This document shows, one piece after another, positions 1 through 6,696 of a stretch of DNA of 13,902 nt. This stretch comes from Actinomycetes bacterium (GTDB lineage Bacteria; Actinomycetota; Thermoleophilia; Solirubrobacterales; 70-9), in NCBI GenBank assembly GCA_023436605.1, contig JAEZIQ010000035.1:1-13902 (forward strand), in the 5' to 3' direction. The notes under the pieces are model-generated. The model was given only the letters and a program-made list of their open reading frames with translations, did no database searches and was not told the origin of the DNA. The stretch's first letter is position 1; every line of letters begins with the position of its first letter. The position numbers and the translations under genes were made by a program.

Positions 1-32
1 CGGCCGGCGTCGACATCGAGATCCGACTGTAG
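1..32 (+). CDS. rpsJ: 30S ribosomal protein S10, C-terminal end only (partial)
   Basis: Only the last nine full codons and the TAG stop (30-32) are inside the window. They read AGVDIEIRL, which matches the C-terminal strand of S10, where family members commonly end in a similar 'GVD-x-x-I' pattern. S10 is a 30S head protein and also the antitermination factor NusE. Its place directly before rplC is the expected first position of the S10 operon. The operon promoter and any leader lie upstream and cannot be seen. The call rests on a very short peptide plus gene order. Confidence 0.85.
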   Translation, partial: AGVDIEIRL

Positions 33-38
33 GCAACC

Positions 39-692
39 ATGTCGGCGATTCTCGGAAAAAAGCTTGGTATGACCCAGATCTTCAGGGAAGACGGAGAGGT
101 CGTGCCCGTAACAGTGATTGAGGCCGGGCCCTGTCCGGTCACGGCGATCCGGCGCGAAGACCGCGACGGATACTCGGCGATTCAGCTCGCCTTCGACGAA
201 GTCAAGGAGTCGAAGCTGAGCAAGGCCGAACTTGGCCACCTGGCCAAGGCCGACGCCGCGCCTTCGCGCGTGCTGGTCGAGTTCCGCGACGTGGAACTCC
301 CGGCCGCTGAAGGTGAAGATGGTGACGCCGACGGCGAGGTCAAGCTGGGCCAGAAGGTGACCGTCGAGGCTTTCGAAGAAGGCCAGAAGGTCAAGGTTGC
401 CGGCATCACGATCGGCAAGGGCTTCCAGGGCACCGTCAAGCGGCACAACTTCGGCCGTGGACCGGTTTCTCACGGTTCGCACAACGTTCGTGCCCCGGGC
501 TCGATCGGCGCTTCCGCGTGGCCGGCCCGCGTTTTCAAGGGGATGCGTCTTCCGGGCCAGATGGGTGGCAAGCGCCGCTCGCAGCTCGGTCTGACCATCG
601 CCGGCATCGACGCCGAGAAGAACCTGATGCTGATCAAGGGCTCCGTTCCCGGAGCCAAGAACTCAATTGTGGAGATCCGTACCGATGGCTAG
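39..692 (+). CDS. rplC: 50S ribosomal protein L3
   Basis: This 217-residue protein is an early assembly protein of the 50S subunit, and its long internal loop reaches towards the peptidyl transferase centre. The N-terminus (ILGKKLGMTQIF) and the block around residues 127-177 (GKGFQGTVKRHNF, GPVSHGSHNVRAPGSIG, VFKGMRLPGQMGG) are diagnostic of L3. The residue before the loop tip is Ala/Ser-rich (GASAW) where the E. coli protein has its methylated Gln. A short acidic insertion, residues 90-100 (AEGEDGDADGE), lies between the core strands and makes the protein slightly long for the family. The ATG at 39 follows the rpsJ stop by 6 nt. The 3' end overlaps rplD by 8 nt. Confidence 0.98.
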   Translation: MSAILGKKLGMTQIFREDGEVVPVTVIEAGPCPVTAIRREDRDGYSAIQLAFDEVKESKLSKAELGHLAKADAAPSRVLVEFRDVELPAAEGEDGDADGEVKLGQKVTVEAFEEGQKVKVAGITIGKGFQGTVKRHNFGRGPVSHGSHNVRAPGSIGASAWPARVFKGMRLPGQMGGKRRSQLGLTIAGIDAEKNLMLIKGSVPGAKNSIVEIRTDG

Positions 693-1347
693 CGCCAAGG
701 CGCCCGTTCTGGGCAAGACAACCAAGGCCGATCTTCCGGCCGGCCTCTTCGACGAGGCTTTCCATCAGTCACTGGTCCACGAGACTGCCCGGGCCGACGC
801 GAACGCGCGTCGTCAGGGCACCGCTTCGACCCTGACCCGCGGCGAGGTCTCGATGACCACCGCCAAGGCCTGGCGCCAGAAGGGCACGGGTCGTGCCCGT
901 GTCGGCGCCCTCAGCGTGCCGAACCGCTACGGCGGCGGCGCCGCTTTCGGCCCGAAGCCGAGGCACTACACGGTCAAGGTCAACCGCAAGGCCCGCCGCA
1001 AGGCAATGCGCTCCGCCCTCTCGGTTCACGCCGAGCGTGGCAGCGTCGCTGTGGTCAAGGCCAAAGACTTCGAGACCCCTTCGACCAAGGACGCCGCGGC
1101 GGCCCTGGAGAAGTGGGGCGCCAAGCGGTCGACCGCGGTGATCATCCTCGGGGAAGAGACCGGGCTGCTCAAGAGCTTCCGCAACATCCCCCGGGTCGAC
1201 GTGCTCGAGGTGGGCGCGACCGGCGTGGTCGATGTGATCGGTGCCGCCTCGATCGTGATTTCCGAAGGTGCCCTCGAGGTGCTGGCAAAGCAGTCCGCCG
1301 AGCCGACCCGTGGTTCCGAAGAAGACTCCGCAAAGGACGGTGAGTGA
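685..1347 (+). CDS. rplD: 50S ribosomal protein L4
   Basis: L4 is a 50S assembly initiator whose extended loop lines the exit-tunnel constriction. In some bacteria it also represses the S10 operon. I start it at ATG 685 (MASAKAPVLG, 220 residues). An upstream in-frame start at 667 exists but lies deeper inside rplC and gives a peptide unlike L4. GGAGAT at 671-676 sits 8 nt before 685. The tunnel-loop signature is clear at residues 59-95 (AKAWRQKGTGRAR, GGGAAFGPKPRHY). The C-terminal domain ends near residue 205, followed by a short acidic tail (residues 205-220, rich in Glu, Asp and Ser). It overlaps rplC by 8 nt and rplW by 1 nt. Confidence 0.97.
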   Translation: MASAKAPVLGKTTKADLPAGLFDEAFHQSLVHETARADANARRQGTASTLTRGEVSMTTAKAWRQKGTGRARVGALSVPNRYGGGAAFGPKPRHYTVKVNRKARRKAMRSALSVHAERGSVAVVKAKDFETPSTKDAAAALEKWGAKRSTAVIILGEETGLLKSFRNIPRVDVLEVGATGVVDVIGAASIVISEGALEVLAKQSAEPTRGSEEDSAKDGE

Positions 1348-1640
1348 TGGATCCCCGCAGCGTGATCATCCGTCCGGTCATTTCCGAGAAGGCATACGCC
1401 CTGATCGCGGCCGGCAAGTACACCTTCCGGGTCGACGACCGGGCCAACAAGTTCGAGATCAAGGACTCGGTCGAGAAGGCTTTCGGAGTTGAAGTGGTGA
1501 AGGTCCGGACCTCGAAGGTCCGCTCCAAGCCGAAGCGCCGCGGCCTGCATTCGGGTCGGAGCCGCTCCTGGAAGAAAGCAATCGTCGAACTCGCCCCCGG
1601 CGACACGATCGAGCTGTTCGAAGGCGCAGCGGTCGAGTAA
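1347..1640 (+). CDS. rplW: 50S ribosomal protein L23
   Basis: L23 lies at the polypeptide exit and forms the docking site for trigger factor and SRP. The N-terminal block (DPRSVIIRPVISEKAY) and the central FRVDDRANKFEIKDSVEKAF, followed by a basic segment with KVRSKPKRRG, match the family; its length of 97 residues is usual. Two starts are possible: GTG 1344 (adding one Met) or ATG 1347. I prefer ATG 1347 because it makes a TGATG overlap with the rplD stop, the arrangement used repeatedly in this cluster, and AAGGA at 1333-1337 is then 9 nt away. The difference is one residue. Confidence 0.96.
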   Translation: MDPRSVIIRPVISEKAYALIAAGKYTFRVDDRANKFEIKDSVEKAFGVEVVKVRTSKVRSKPKRRGLHSGRSRSWKKAIVELAPGDTIELFEGAAVE

Positions 1641-1660
1641 GGGCTTAGAGGAACTAGCTA

Positions 1661-2506
1661 ATGGCAATTCGCAAAACAAAACCGACAAGCCCCGGGCGTC
1701 GCTTCGCGACGTACCAGCTGCGCGAGCAGATTACGGCCACCGAGCCGGAGAAGAGTCTCGTCGAAGGTCTGAAGAAGTCCGGTGGACGCAACTCCAACGG
1801 CCGCATCACCTCCCGCCACCGTGGCGGAGGAGCGAAGCGGCGCTACCGGAAGATCGATTTCAAGCGGACCAAGGACGGGATTCCCGCCAAGGTCGCGACC
1901 ATCGAGTACGACCCGAACCGCTCCGCATACATCGCCCTGCTGCATTACGCAGACGGCGAGAAGGCTTACATCCTTGCTCCCTCGCAGATCGAGGTTGGCA
2001 ACGTGGTCTCTTCCGGCCCGGGTTCGGACATCCGTCCCGGCAACTGCCTCGCCCTCGGCGAGATGCCGGTCGGTACCACCGTCCACAACGTGGAGCTGAA
2101 GGCCGGCCAGGGCGGCAAGCTCGGTCGTAGCGCCGGCACCGCGATCCAGCTGGTCGCGAAGGACGGTGACATGGTCACCCTGCGCCTTCCGTCCTCGGAA
2201 ATGCGGATGGTCCGCGCGGAGTGCCGCGCCACCATCGGCACGATCTCCAACGCCGAGCATCAGAACGTCAAGATCGGCAAGGCCGGCCGCAACCGTCACA
2301 AGGGCAAGCGCCCGCAGACGCGCGGTATCGCCATGAACCCGGTCGACCACCCGCACGGCGGTGGCGAGGCGCACAAGACCCCCGGTGGCCACCCGGTCAC
2401 TCCGTGGGGCAAGCCCACCCTCGGGTACCGCACCCGAAAGAAGGGCAAGCAGTCCGATCGTTACATCGTGCGCGGCCGTCGTCGCGGAAAGAAGAAGGGT
2501 AGGTAG
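1661..2506 (+). CDS. rplB: 50S ribosomal protein L2
   Basis: L2 is the most conserved large-subunit protein, needed for subunit joining and for the peptidyl transferase region. The 281-residue length is typical. Visible features are the N-terminal TPGRR-like segment (SPGRRFATY), the RNA-binding block GRITSRHRGGGAKRRYR (residues 47-63), KAGRNRHKGKRP, and the signature NPVDHPHGGGE with His230 and His232; the equivalent of this His region lies near the catalytic centre. The C-terminus is strongly basic. It is preceded by a 20-nt gap holding a strong Shine-Dalgarno, AGAGGA at 1647-1652, 8 nt before the ATG. Three bases separate its TAG stop from rpsS. Confidence 0.99.
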   Translation: MAIRKTKPTSPGRRFATYQLREQITATEPEKSLVEGLKKSGGRNSNGRITSRHRGGGAKRRYRKIDFKRTKDGIPAKVATIEYDPNRSAYIALLHYADGEKAYILAPSQIEVGNVVSSGPGSDIRPGNCLALGEMPVGTTVHNVELKAGQGGKLGRSAGTAIQLVAKDGDMVTLRLPSSEMRMVRAECRATIGTISNAEHQNVKIGKAGRNRHKGKRPQTRGIAMNPVDHPHGGGEAHKTPGGHPVTPWGKPTLGYRTRKKGKQSDRYIVRGRRRGKKKGR

Positions 2507-2509
2507 ACC

Positions 2510-2776
2510 GTGGGTAGGTCAACCAAGAAGGGCCCGTACGTGGAAGAGCGGCTTATGAGCCGGATCAACGCCATGAACGAGGCCGGCAACAAGAACATGG
2601 TCAAGACCTGGTCGCGTCGTTCGACGATCTTCCCGGAGATGGTCGGTCACACGATCGCCGTTCATGACGGTCGCAAGCATGTGCCTGTCTTCGTCTCCGA
2701 GTCGATGGTCGGTCACAAGCTGGGCGAGTTCGCCCCGACCCGTACCTTCAAGTCGCACACCGGCGGTAAGGACTGA
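2510..2776 (+). CDS. rpsS: 30S ribosomal protein S19
   Basis: S19 is a small 30S head protein that pairs with S13 near the A-site finger contact. The 88-residue sequence begins GRSTKKGPYVEERL and carries the family core WSRRSTIFPEMVGHTIAVHDGRKHVPVFVSESMVGHKLGEF, then TRTFKSH. The start is GTG 2510: it gives the expected N-terminus and the upstream GGGTAGGTAG stretch at the end of rplB can serve as the ribosome binding site. No in-frame ATG nearby would give a complete S19. It shares one base with rplV. Confidence 0.98.
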   Translation: MGRSTKKGPYVEERLMSRINAMNEAGNKNMVKTWSRRSTIFPEMVGHTIAVHDGRKHVPVFVSESMVGHKLGEFAPTRTFKSHTGGKD

Positions 2777-3159
2777 TGGCCGCCAAGACCAAGAAGACCG
2801 AAGAGGCCGCTGAGCCGGTGCTGGTTCGCGCCACTTCCAAGTACGTTCGCGTGTCGCCGCGCAAGGCCCGCCTGGTCGCCGACCAGGTCCGGGGCAAGCA
2901 CATCGACGACGCCCGTTCGCTGCTGCAGTTCTCGCCTCGTTCGGCCGCTGACGACATCGCCAAGGTGATTGAGTCGGCCGCTGCCAACGCCGAGAACAAC
3001 CATGACCTGATCGGTGACGAAATGGTCGTCGCCGAGATCCGGGTTGACGAAGGACCCACCCTGAAGCGGTTCCGGCCGCGGGCGATGGGTCGTGCCACCC
3101 CGATTCACAAGCGTACTTGCCACATTTCCGTGGCGCTGACACCGGAAGACGAGGAATAG
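2776..3159 (+). CDS. rplV: 50S ribosomal protein L22
   Basis: L22 binds 23S rRNA, and its long beta-hairpin lines the peptide exit tunnel, a site of macrolide-resistance mutations in other bacteria. The 127-residue sequence has the family core RATSKYVRVSPRKARLVADQVRG (residues about 18-40), the NAENNHDL helix, and the hairpin EGPTLKRFRPRAMGRATPIHKRTCHI with no insertion or deletion that I can see. A short Lys/Glu/Ala N-terminal segment (residues 1-14) precedes the core and a DEE acidic end closes it. The ATG overlaps the rpsS stop as TGATG; seven bases separate it from rpsC. Confidence 0.98.
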   Translation: MAAKTKKTEEAAEPVLVRATSKYVRVSPRKARLVADQVRGKHIDDARSLLQFSPRSAADDIAKVIESAAANAENNHDLIGDEMVVAEIRVDEGPTLKRFRPRAMGRATPIHKRTCHISVALTPEDEE

Positions 3160-3166
3160 AAGACCA

Positions 3167-3886
3167 ATGGGACAGAAGATCCATCCCGAAGGCTTCCGAG
3201 TCGGCTACATCCACGACTGGAAGTCCAACTGGTTCGCCGACAAGGAATTTTCGGACCTGCTGATGCAGGACCTGGCGATCCGCGATCACATCGAGAACAA
3301 GCTTGCTCACGCCGGCCTTTCCGACATCACGATCGAACGTCGCGGCGAAGTCGCCGTGGACATCCACACCGCCCGTCCGGGCATCGTGATCGGCAAGTCG
3401 GGCAGTGAAGTCGACGCGCTCCGCAAGGACCTTCACAAGATCACCGGTTCGCCGGTCAAGGTGAACATCCGCGAGGTGAAGCGCCCCGAACTGGACGCCA
3501 AGCTGGTCGCCCAGTCGATCGCCGAGCAGCTCCAGAACCGCGTTGCTTTCCGTCGCGCGATGAAGCGTGCCCTGACTTCCGCCATGCGTTCCGGCGCCAA
3601 GGGCGTCAAGGTCCAGATCTCCGGTCGCCTCGGTGGCGCCGAGATGGCCCGAACCGAGGGTTATTCGGACGGCCGCGTGCCGCTCCACACCCTTCGCGCC
3701 GATATCGATTACGGCTTCGTCGAAGCCAAGACCGGCACCGGACGCATCGGCGTCAAGTGCTGGATCAACAAGGGCGAGGTCATGCCCGAGGGCTTCGAGT
3801 CCTCGCGGACCTCGGACGAACCGGTTGACGATCGTCCCGACCGCCGCGGCGGCCGTGGTGACGATCGCAGGGGAGGCCGTCGCTGA
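3167..3886 (+). CDS. rpsC: 30S ribosomal protein S3
   Basis: S3 forms part of the mRNA entry channel and contributes to ribosomal helicase activity. The 239-residue protein starts MGQKIHPEGFRVGYI, as expected. A type-II KH domain follows with the GKSG loop at residues 76-79. The C-terminal domain carries GVKVQISGRLGGAEMARTE and ends in GVKCWINKGEVMPE (about residue 208). Beyond this is a 27-residue tail (213-239) made largely of Asp, Arg and Gly, with repeats of the type DDR-x-x-RRGGR. Tails of variable length are known in S3, but this Arg/Gly one is distinctive. It has a 1-nt TGATG overlap with rplP. Confidence 0.98.
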   Translation: MGQKIHPEGFRVGYIHDWKSNWFADKEFSDLLMQDLAIRDHIENKLAHAGLSDITIERRGEVAVDIHTARPGIVIGKSGSEVDALRKDLHKITGSPVKVNIREVKRPELDAKLVAQSIAEQLQNRVAFRRAMKRALTSAMRSGAKGVKVQISGRLGGAEMARTEGYSDGRVPLHTLRADIDYGFVEAKTGTGRIGVKCWINKGEVMPEGFESSRTSDEPVDDRPDRRGGRGDDRRGGRR

Positions 3887-4305
3887 TGTTGATGCCGAAG
3901 CGGGTCAAGCACCGGAAGGTCATGCGTGGCCGCCGGAAGGGCAACTCGAAGGGCGGCACCGCCGTGACCTTCGGCGAGTACGGTCTCAAGTCGCTCGAGC
4001 GCGGCTGGATCACCAACCGCCAGATCGAGGCTGCCCGAGTCGCGATGACCAGGAAGATGAAGCGTGGCGGCAAGGTCTGGATCAACGTGTTCCCGGACAA
4101 GCCGGTCACCAAGAAGCCGGCCGAAACCCGAATGGGTAAGGGCAAGGGCAACCCCGAAGGATGGGTCGCCGTAGTCAAGCCCGGTCGCGTGATGTTCGAG
4201 GTCTCCGGTGTTTCGGAGGAACTCGCCCGCGAGGCCATGCGCGTCGCCGGTCACAAGCTTCCGCTCAAGACCAAATTCGTTCAGCGGGAAGGAGCGGAGC
4301 AGTGA
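3886..4305 (+). CDS. rplP: 50S ribosomal protein L16
   Basis: L16 organises the A-site architecture of the 50S subunit. The 139-residue protein matches the family along its length: MLMPKRVKHRKVMRG, FGEYGLKSLERGWITNRQIEAAR, VWINVFPDKPVTKKPAETRMGKGKGNPEGWVA and the C-terminal EELAREAMRVAGHKLPLKTKFV. The conserved Arg before MGKGKG, hydroxylated in E. coli, is present. The start at 3886 is preferred over ATG 3892 because the MLxP N-terminus is the family norm and it makes the TGATG overlap with rpsC. Its stop overlaps the GTG start of rpmC. Confidence 0.98.
   Translation: MLMPKRVKHRKVMRGRRKGNSKGGTAVTFGEYGLKSLERGWITNRQIEAARVAMTRKMKRGGKVWINVFPDKPVTKKPAETRMGKGKGNPEGWVAVVKPGRVMFEVSGVSEELAREAMRVAGHKLPLKTKFVQREGAEQ
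4289..4304 (+). promoter_or_regulatory. Ribosome binding site fixing the rpmC GTG start
   Basis: AAGGAG at 4289-4294 stands 7 nt before GTG 4302-4304. It is the main sequence reason for choosing the GTG over the later ATG 4326 or the much longer upstream frame. It lies inside the end of rplP. Confidence 0.75.
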
Positions 4306-4517
4306 AGGCCGCAGACGCACACAGCATGGCGGACGTCGAGCTCGTCGAAAAGCTCAAGGAAGTCCGCGAGGAGGCATTCAACCTGCGCCTCCGTCACGCC
4401 ACTGGTGAGCTCGAGGACACGGCCGCTCTGGGCCGCGCCAAGAAGGACCTCGCCCGGCTCCTGACCATCGCCAAGCAGCGCAATATCGACCTCGAGCGCG
4501 AAACCAGCGCCAAGTAG
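4302..4517 (+). CDS. rpmC: 50S ribosomal protein L29
   Basis: L29 is a small two-helix protein beside the tunnel exit, next to L23. The frame is open far upstream inside rplP, so the start must be chosen. GTG 4302 gives 71 residues beginning VKAADAHSMADVELVEKLKEVREEAFNLR, close to the usual 'MKA..LR..S..EL..KL.EL..E.FNLR' pattern. It has an excellent Shine-Dalgarno, AAGGAG at 4289-4294, 7 nt away, and a GTGA 4-nt overlap with the rplP stop. ATG 4326 would remove the first conserved residues. The body (LRHATGELEDTAALGRAKKDLARLLTIAKQR) is typical L29. Six bases separate it from rpsQ. Confidence 0.94.
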   Translation: MKAADAHSMADVELVEKLKEVREEAFNLRLRHATGELEDTAALGRAKKDLARLLTIAKQRNIDLERETSAK

Positions 4518-4523
4518 GAACCC

Positions 4524-5123
4524 ATGTCAGAAGAAGAAAACGTAGAAGAAGAGAACACCGCAGAGGCGCCGGCCGAAGAGGCCGTCGAAGCGCCGGCTGA
4601 GGAAGCTGCCGAAGCTCCGGCTGAAGAAGCTGCCGCCGAGGAAGCTCCCGCCGAGCCCGATCCGCTCGACGAACTTCCCTGGAAGGAACGTCGCCGCGTG
4701 CTCAAGTCGCGCGAGTCCGGAGCGGCCGCGCCCGAGCGCACTCCCGAGCAGCGCCAGGCCGATCGCGAAGCCGAGCGCGCCCGCAAGGCCGCGGTTCGTC
4801 GCAAGCGCCGTGCCGAGATCAAGGCTGCCCGCAAGGGCGACGGCACCGGCACGCCGCGGGCTGAAAAGACCCGTACCGGCAAGCCGAAGGAGCGTCAGGG
4901 CACCGTCGTCTCCGACAAGACCGACAAGACCAACACGGTCCAGATCGACACCGCCCGTCGCCACCCGGTCTACGAAAAGATCGTCCGTCAGAGGCACAAG
5001 ATTCACGCACATGACGAACGCAACGAAGCCCACGAGGGCGACGTGGTCCGCGTGATCGAGACCCGCAAGCTCTCCAAGACCAAGCACTGGCGCCTGGTCG
5101 AGATCGTGGAGAAGGCGAGGTAA
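4524..5123 (+). CDS. rpsQ: 30S ribosomal protein S17 with long N-terminal extension
   Basis: S17 is a primary 16S rRNA-binding protein of the 30S body. The conserved OB-fold is confined to residues about 120-199: RQGTVVSDKTDKTNTVQI, RRHPVYEKIVRQRHKIHAHDE, GDVVRVIETRKLSKTKHWRLVEIVEK. Usual S17 is about 80-90 residues, so about 120 residues are extra at the N-terminus. This extension has an acidic Ala/Glu/Pro part (residues 1-47) with three EAPAEEA(A/V) repeats, a linker with LDELPWKERRR (48-59), and a highly charged, Arg/Lys/Glu/Ala-rich stretch probably helical (75-105). The ATG at 4524 follows rpmC directly with AGGA just upstream, and no alternative start near the core is as well placed. 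It looks genuine, not a misread frame, because reading is continuous and codon bias is normal. Confidence 0.93.
   Translation: MSEEENVEEENTAEAPAEEAVEAPAEEAAEAPAEEAAAEEAPAEPDPLDELPWKERRRVLKSRESGAAAPERTPEQRQADREAERARKAAVRRKRRAEIKAARKGDGTGTPRAEKTRTGKPKERQGTVVSDKTDKTNTVQIDTARRHPVYEKIVRQRHKIHAHDERNEAHEGDVVRVIETRKLSKTKHWRLVEIVEKAR
4563..4634 (+). repeat. Three 24-nt tandem units in the rpsQ extension
   Basis: Three in-frame units of eight codons encode EAPAEEAV, EAPAEEAA and EAPAEEAA (S17 residues 14-37), followed by a degenerate AEEAPAEP. The units differ mainly at third codon positions, so the repeat is better conserved in protein than in DNA. Such arrays can expand and contract by slippage or recombination. 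Confidence 0.8.
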
Positions 5124-5126
5124 CCC

Positions 5127-5495
5127 GTGATCCAGCAGGAATCAAGACTCCGTGTCGCTGACAACTCCGGCGCCCGCGAACTGCTCTGCATCCGCGTCAA
5201 GGGTGGCTCGCACCGCAAGTACGGTTCGATCGGTGACGTGATCACCGCGACCGTCAAGCAGGCAAGCCCCCAGGGCAACGTCAAAAAGGGCGAGGTCGTT
5301 CAGGCCGTAATCGTCCGGACCAAGAAGGAGATCGGTCGCCAGGACGGGACTTACATCGCTTTCGACGAGAACGCTGCCGTGCTGATCGACGCCCAGAACA
5401 ACCCGCGAGGCACCCGCATCTTCGGACCGGTCGCCCGCGAGCTGCGCGACCGCGACTTCATGAAGATCATCTCGCTCGCCCCGGAGGTGCTGTGA
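5127..5495 (+). CDS. rplN: 50S ribosomal protein L14
   Basis: L14 sits at the subunit interface and is the first gene of the spc block. The 122-residue protein is the standard length and matches throughout: MIQQESRLRVADNSGARELLCIRV, GDVITATVKQASP, KKGEVVQAVIVRTKKE, FDENAAVLID, NPRGTRIFGPVARELRD and the FMKIISLAPEVL end. GTG 5127 supplies the initiator Met of the invariant MIQ N-terminus. Only 3 nt separate it from rpsQ, so the S10 and spc groups are not split by a promoter-sized gap here. Confidence 0.99.
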   Translation: MIQQESRLRVADNSGARELLCIRVKGGSHRKYGSIGDVITATVKQASPQGNVKKGEVVQAVIVRTKKEIGRQDGTYIAFDENAAVLIDAQNNPRGTRIFGPVARELRDRDFMKIISLAPEVL

Positions 5496-5497
5496 TG
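5483..5497 (+). promoter_or_regulatory. Ribosome binding site deciding the rplX start
   Basis: GGAGG at 5483-5487 lies 7 nt before ATG 5495 but only 4 nt before the alternative GTG 5492. The spacing favours the ATG, which overlaps the rplN TGA as TGATG. Confidence 0.7.
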
Positions 5498-5821
5498 CGT
5501 ATCCGCACCGACGACACCGTTCAGGTCATCAGCGGCAAGGACAAGGGCAAGCAGGGCAAGGTCCTCAGGACCAACCCGACCAAGCAGACCGTGTACGTTG
5601 AAGCCGTCAACATGATCAAGCGCCACCAGCGCGCCCAGCCTTCGCCCGACGGGCGCGGCCAGGGCAAGGAAGGCGGGATCATCGAGATGGAGGGTCCGAT
5701 CCACGTTTCCAACGTGGCCTTGGTCGACCCGACCGACAACAAGCCGACCCGCATCGGCATCCGCACCACCGACGACGGCGTTCGCCAGCGCTACTCGAAG
5801 CGCACCGGCGAGGCCATTTAG
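5495..5821 (+). CDS. rplX: 50S ribosomal protein L24
   Basis: L24 initiates 50S assembly and lies by the tunnel exit. The 108-residue protein carries the KOW motif at its start (DDTVQVISGKDKGKQGKVLRT) and the conserved EAVNMIKRHQR, GGIIEMEGPIHVSNVALVDP and a C-terminal RIGIRTTDDGVRQRYSKRTGE segment. ATG 5495 is chosen over GTG 5492, which would add one Met, on Shine-Dalgarno spacing and the TGATG overlap. Eight bases separate it from rplE. Confidence 0.97.
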   Translation: MRIRTDDTVQVISGKDKGKQGKVLRTNPTKQTVYVEAVNMIKRHQRAQPSPDGRGQGKEGGIIEMEGPIHVSNVALVDPTDNKPTRIGIRTTDDGVRQRYSKRTGEAI

Positions 5822-5829
5822 AGAGCACC

Positions 5830-6507
5830 ATGGAAGCAGCTACGACAACACAGCAGGCAGTGCCGCCGCCCCGGCTCAGGGACACTTACAACAACGAAGT
5901 GCTCCCCAAGCTGATGGAAACCTTCGGCTACTCGACCCCGATGAGGGCTCCGCGCCTCCAGAAGATCACGCTGAACATGGGCCTCGGCTCCTCGGTTGAC
6001 TCGAAGTCGCGCGAGAAGGCGATCGAAGAACTTTCTCTGATCGCCGGCCAGATGCCGAACACTCGGATCGCCAAGAAGTCGATCGCGTCCTTCAAACTTC
6101 GCGAAGGTATGCCGGTCGGTGCTTCGGTGACCCTCCGTGGGGCTCGCATGTGGGAGTTCCTCGATCGGCTCTGCTCGATCGCAATCCCGCGCATCCGTGA
6201 CTTCCGTGGCCTCAAGGCGACCAGCTTTGACGGTCGGGGCAACTACTCCATGGGTGTCCGCGAACAGCTGATTTTCCCCGAGATCGATTACGACACGGTC
6301 GACGAGACCCGTGGTCTCGACATCACCATCACCACGTCCGCTCCGACGGACTACGAGGCTTTCGAGCTGCTGCTCGGCCTGGGCATGCCTTTCGCGAAGG
6401 AAGGCCGTCCGGTTCCCGAGGGTGCTGAGAGCACCAACGGCGAGACGGCCCCGGAGGCCGCTGCCGATGCAGCCAACGACACTGAAACGCAGGAGGACCA
6501 GGCCTAA
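5830..6507 (+). CDS. rplE: 50S ribosomal protein L5 with acidic C-terminal tail
   Basis: L5 binds 5S rRNA and forms part of the central protuberance, contacting the P-site tRNA. The core, residues about 12-191, has PRLRDTYNNEVLPKLMETFGY, PRLQKITLNMGLG, GQMPNTRIAKKSIASFKLREGMPVGASVTLRG, RIRDFRGL, GRGNYSMGVREQLIFPEIDYD and LDITITTSAPTDYEAFELLLGLGMPF. Most L5 proteins stop near 180 residues. This one has 225, with a Glu/Ala/Thr-rich tail from residue 192 (ten Glu or Asp among the last 27) and a short N-terminal Ala/Thr/Gln leader. ATG 5830 follows GAGAGCACC, a modest ribosome binding site. It overlaps rpsN as TAATG. Confidence 0.98.
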   Translation: MEAATTTQQAVPPPRLRDTYNNEVLPKLMETFGYSTPMRAPRLQKITLNMGLGSSVDSKSREKAIEELSLIAGQMPNTRIAKKSIASFKLREGMPVGASVTLRGARMWEFLDRLCSIAIPRIRDFRGLKATSFDGRGNYSMGVREQLIFPEIDYDTVDETRGLDITITTSAPTDYEAFELLLGLGMPFAKEGRPVPEGAESTNGETAPEAAADAANDTETQEDQA

Positions 6508-6692
6508 TGGCCAAGACGTCACAGAAGGTGCGCCAGCAGCGCAAGGCGAAGTTTTCGACTCGCGAATACAACCGGTGCCGCCGTTGCGGACGCCCCCGCG
6601 CGTATTACCGGAAGTTCGGCATCTGCCGGATCTGTCTGCGCGAGGCTGCCCACGAGGGCTACATCCCCGGCATGACGAAGTCAAGTTGGTGA
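6507..6692 (+). CDS. rpsN: 30S ribosomal protein S14 type Z (zinc-binding)
   Basis: S14 is a late-assembling 30S head protein. The 61-residue length and the two CxxC pairs, Cys24/Cys27 (CRRC) and Cys40/Cys43 (CRIC), identify the short zinc-dependent form (sometimes called rpsZ) instead of the longer zinc-free type. The core GRPRAYYRKFGICRICLREAAHEGYIPGMTKSSW is fully conserved. Bacteria with this form may keep a second, zinc-independent S14 for zinc starvation elsewhere; none is seen here. It is coupled to rplE by a 1-nt TAATG overlap and followed by rpsH after 4 nt. Confidence 0.98.
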   Translation: MAKTSQKVRQQRKAKFSTREYNRCRRCGRPRAYYRKFGICRICLREAAHEGYIPGMTKSSW

Positions 6693-6696
6693 TCTG

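Noticed and set aside
2519..3688. Very long open frames on the minus strand, for example 2519-3688, 5818-7341, 9731-10873 and 10803-12194
   Set aside because: They lie exactly opposite conserved ribosomal-protein, secY, adk and map genes; with strong third-position GC bias, antisense frames lack stops. Their peptides are His/Asp/Arg-rich shadows with no family features.
3841..3852. 12-nt perfect palindrome CCGCCGCGGCGG in rpsC
   Set aside because: It falls in Arg/Gly codons of the S3 tail and is explained by codon composition.
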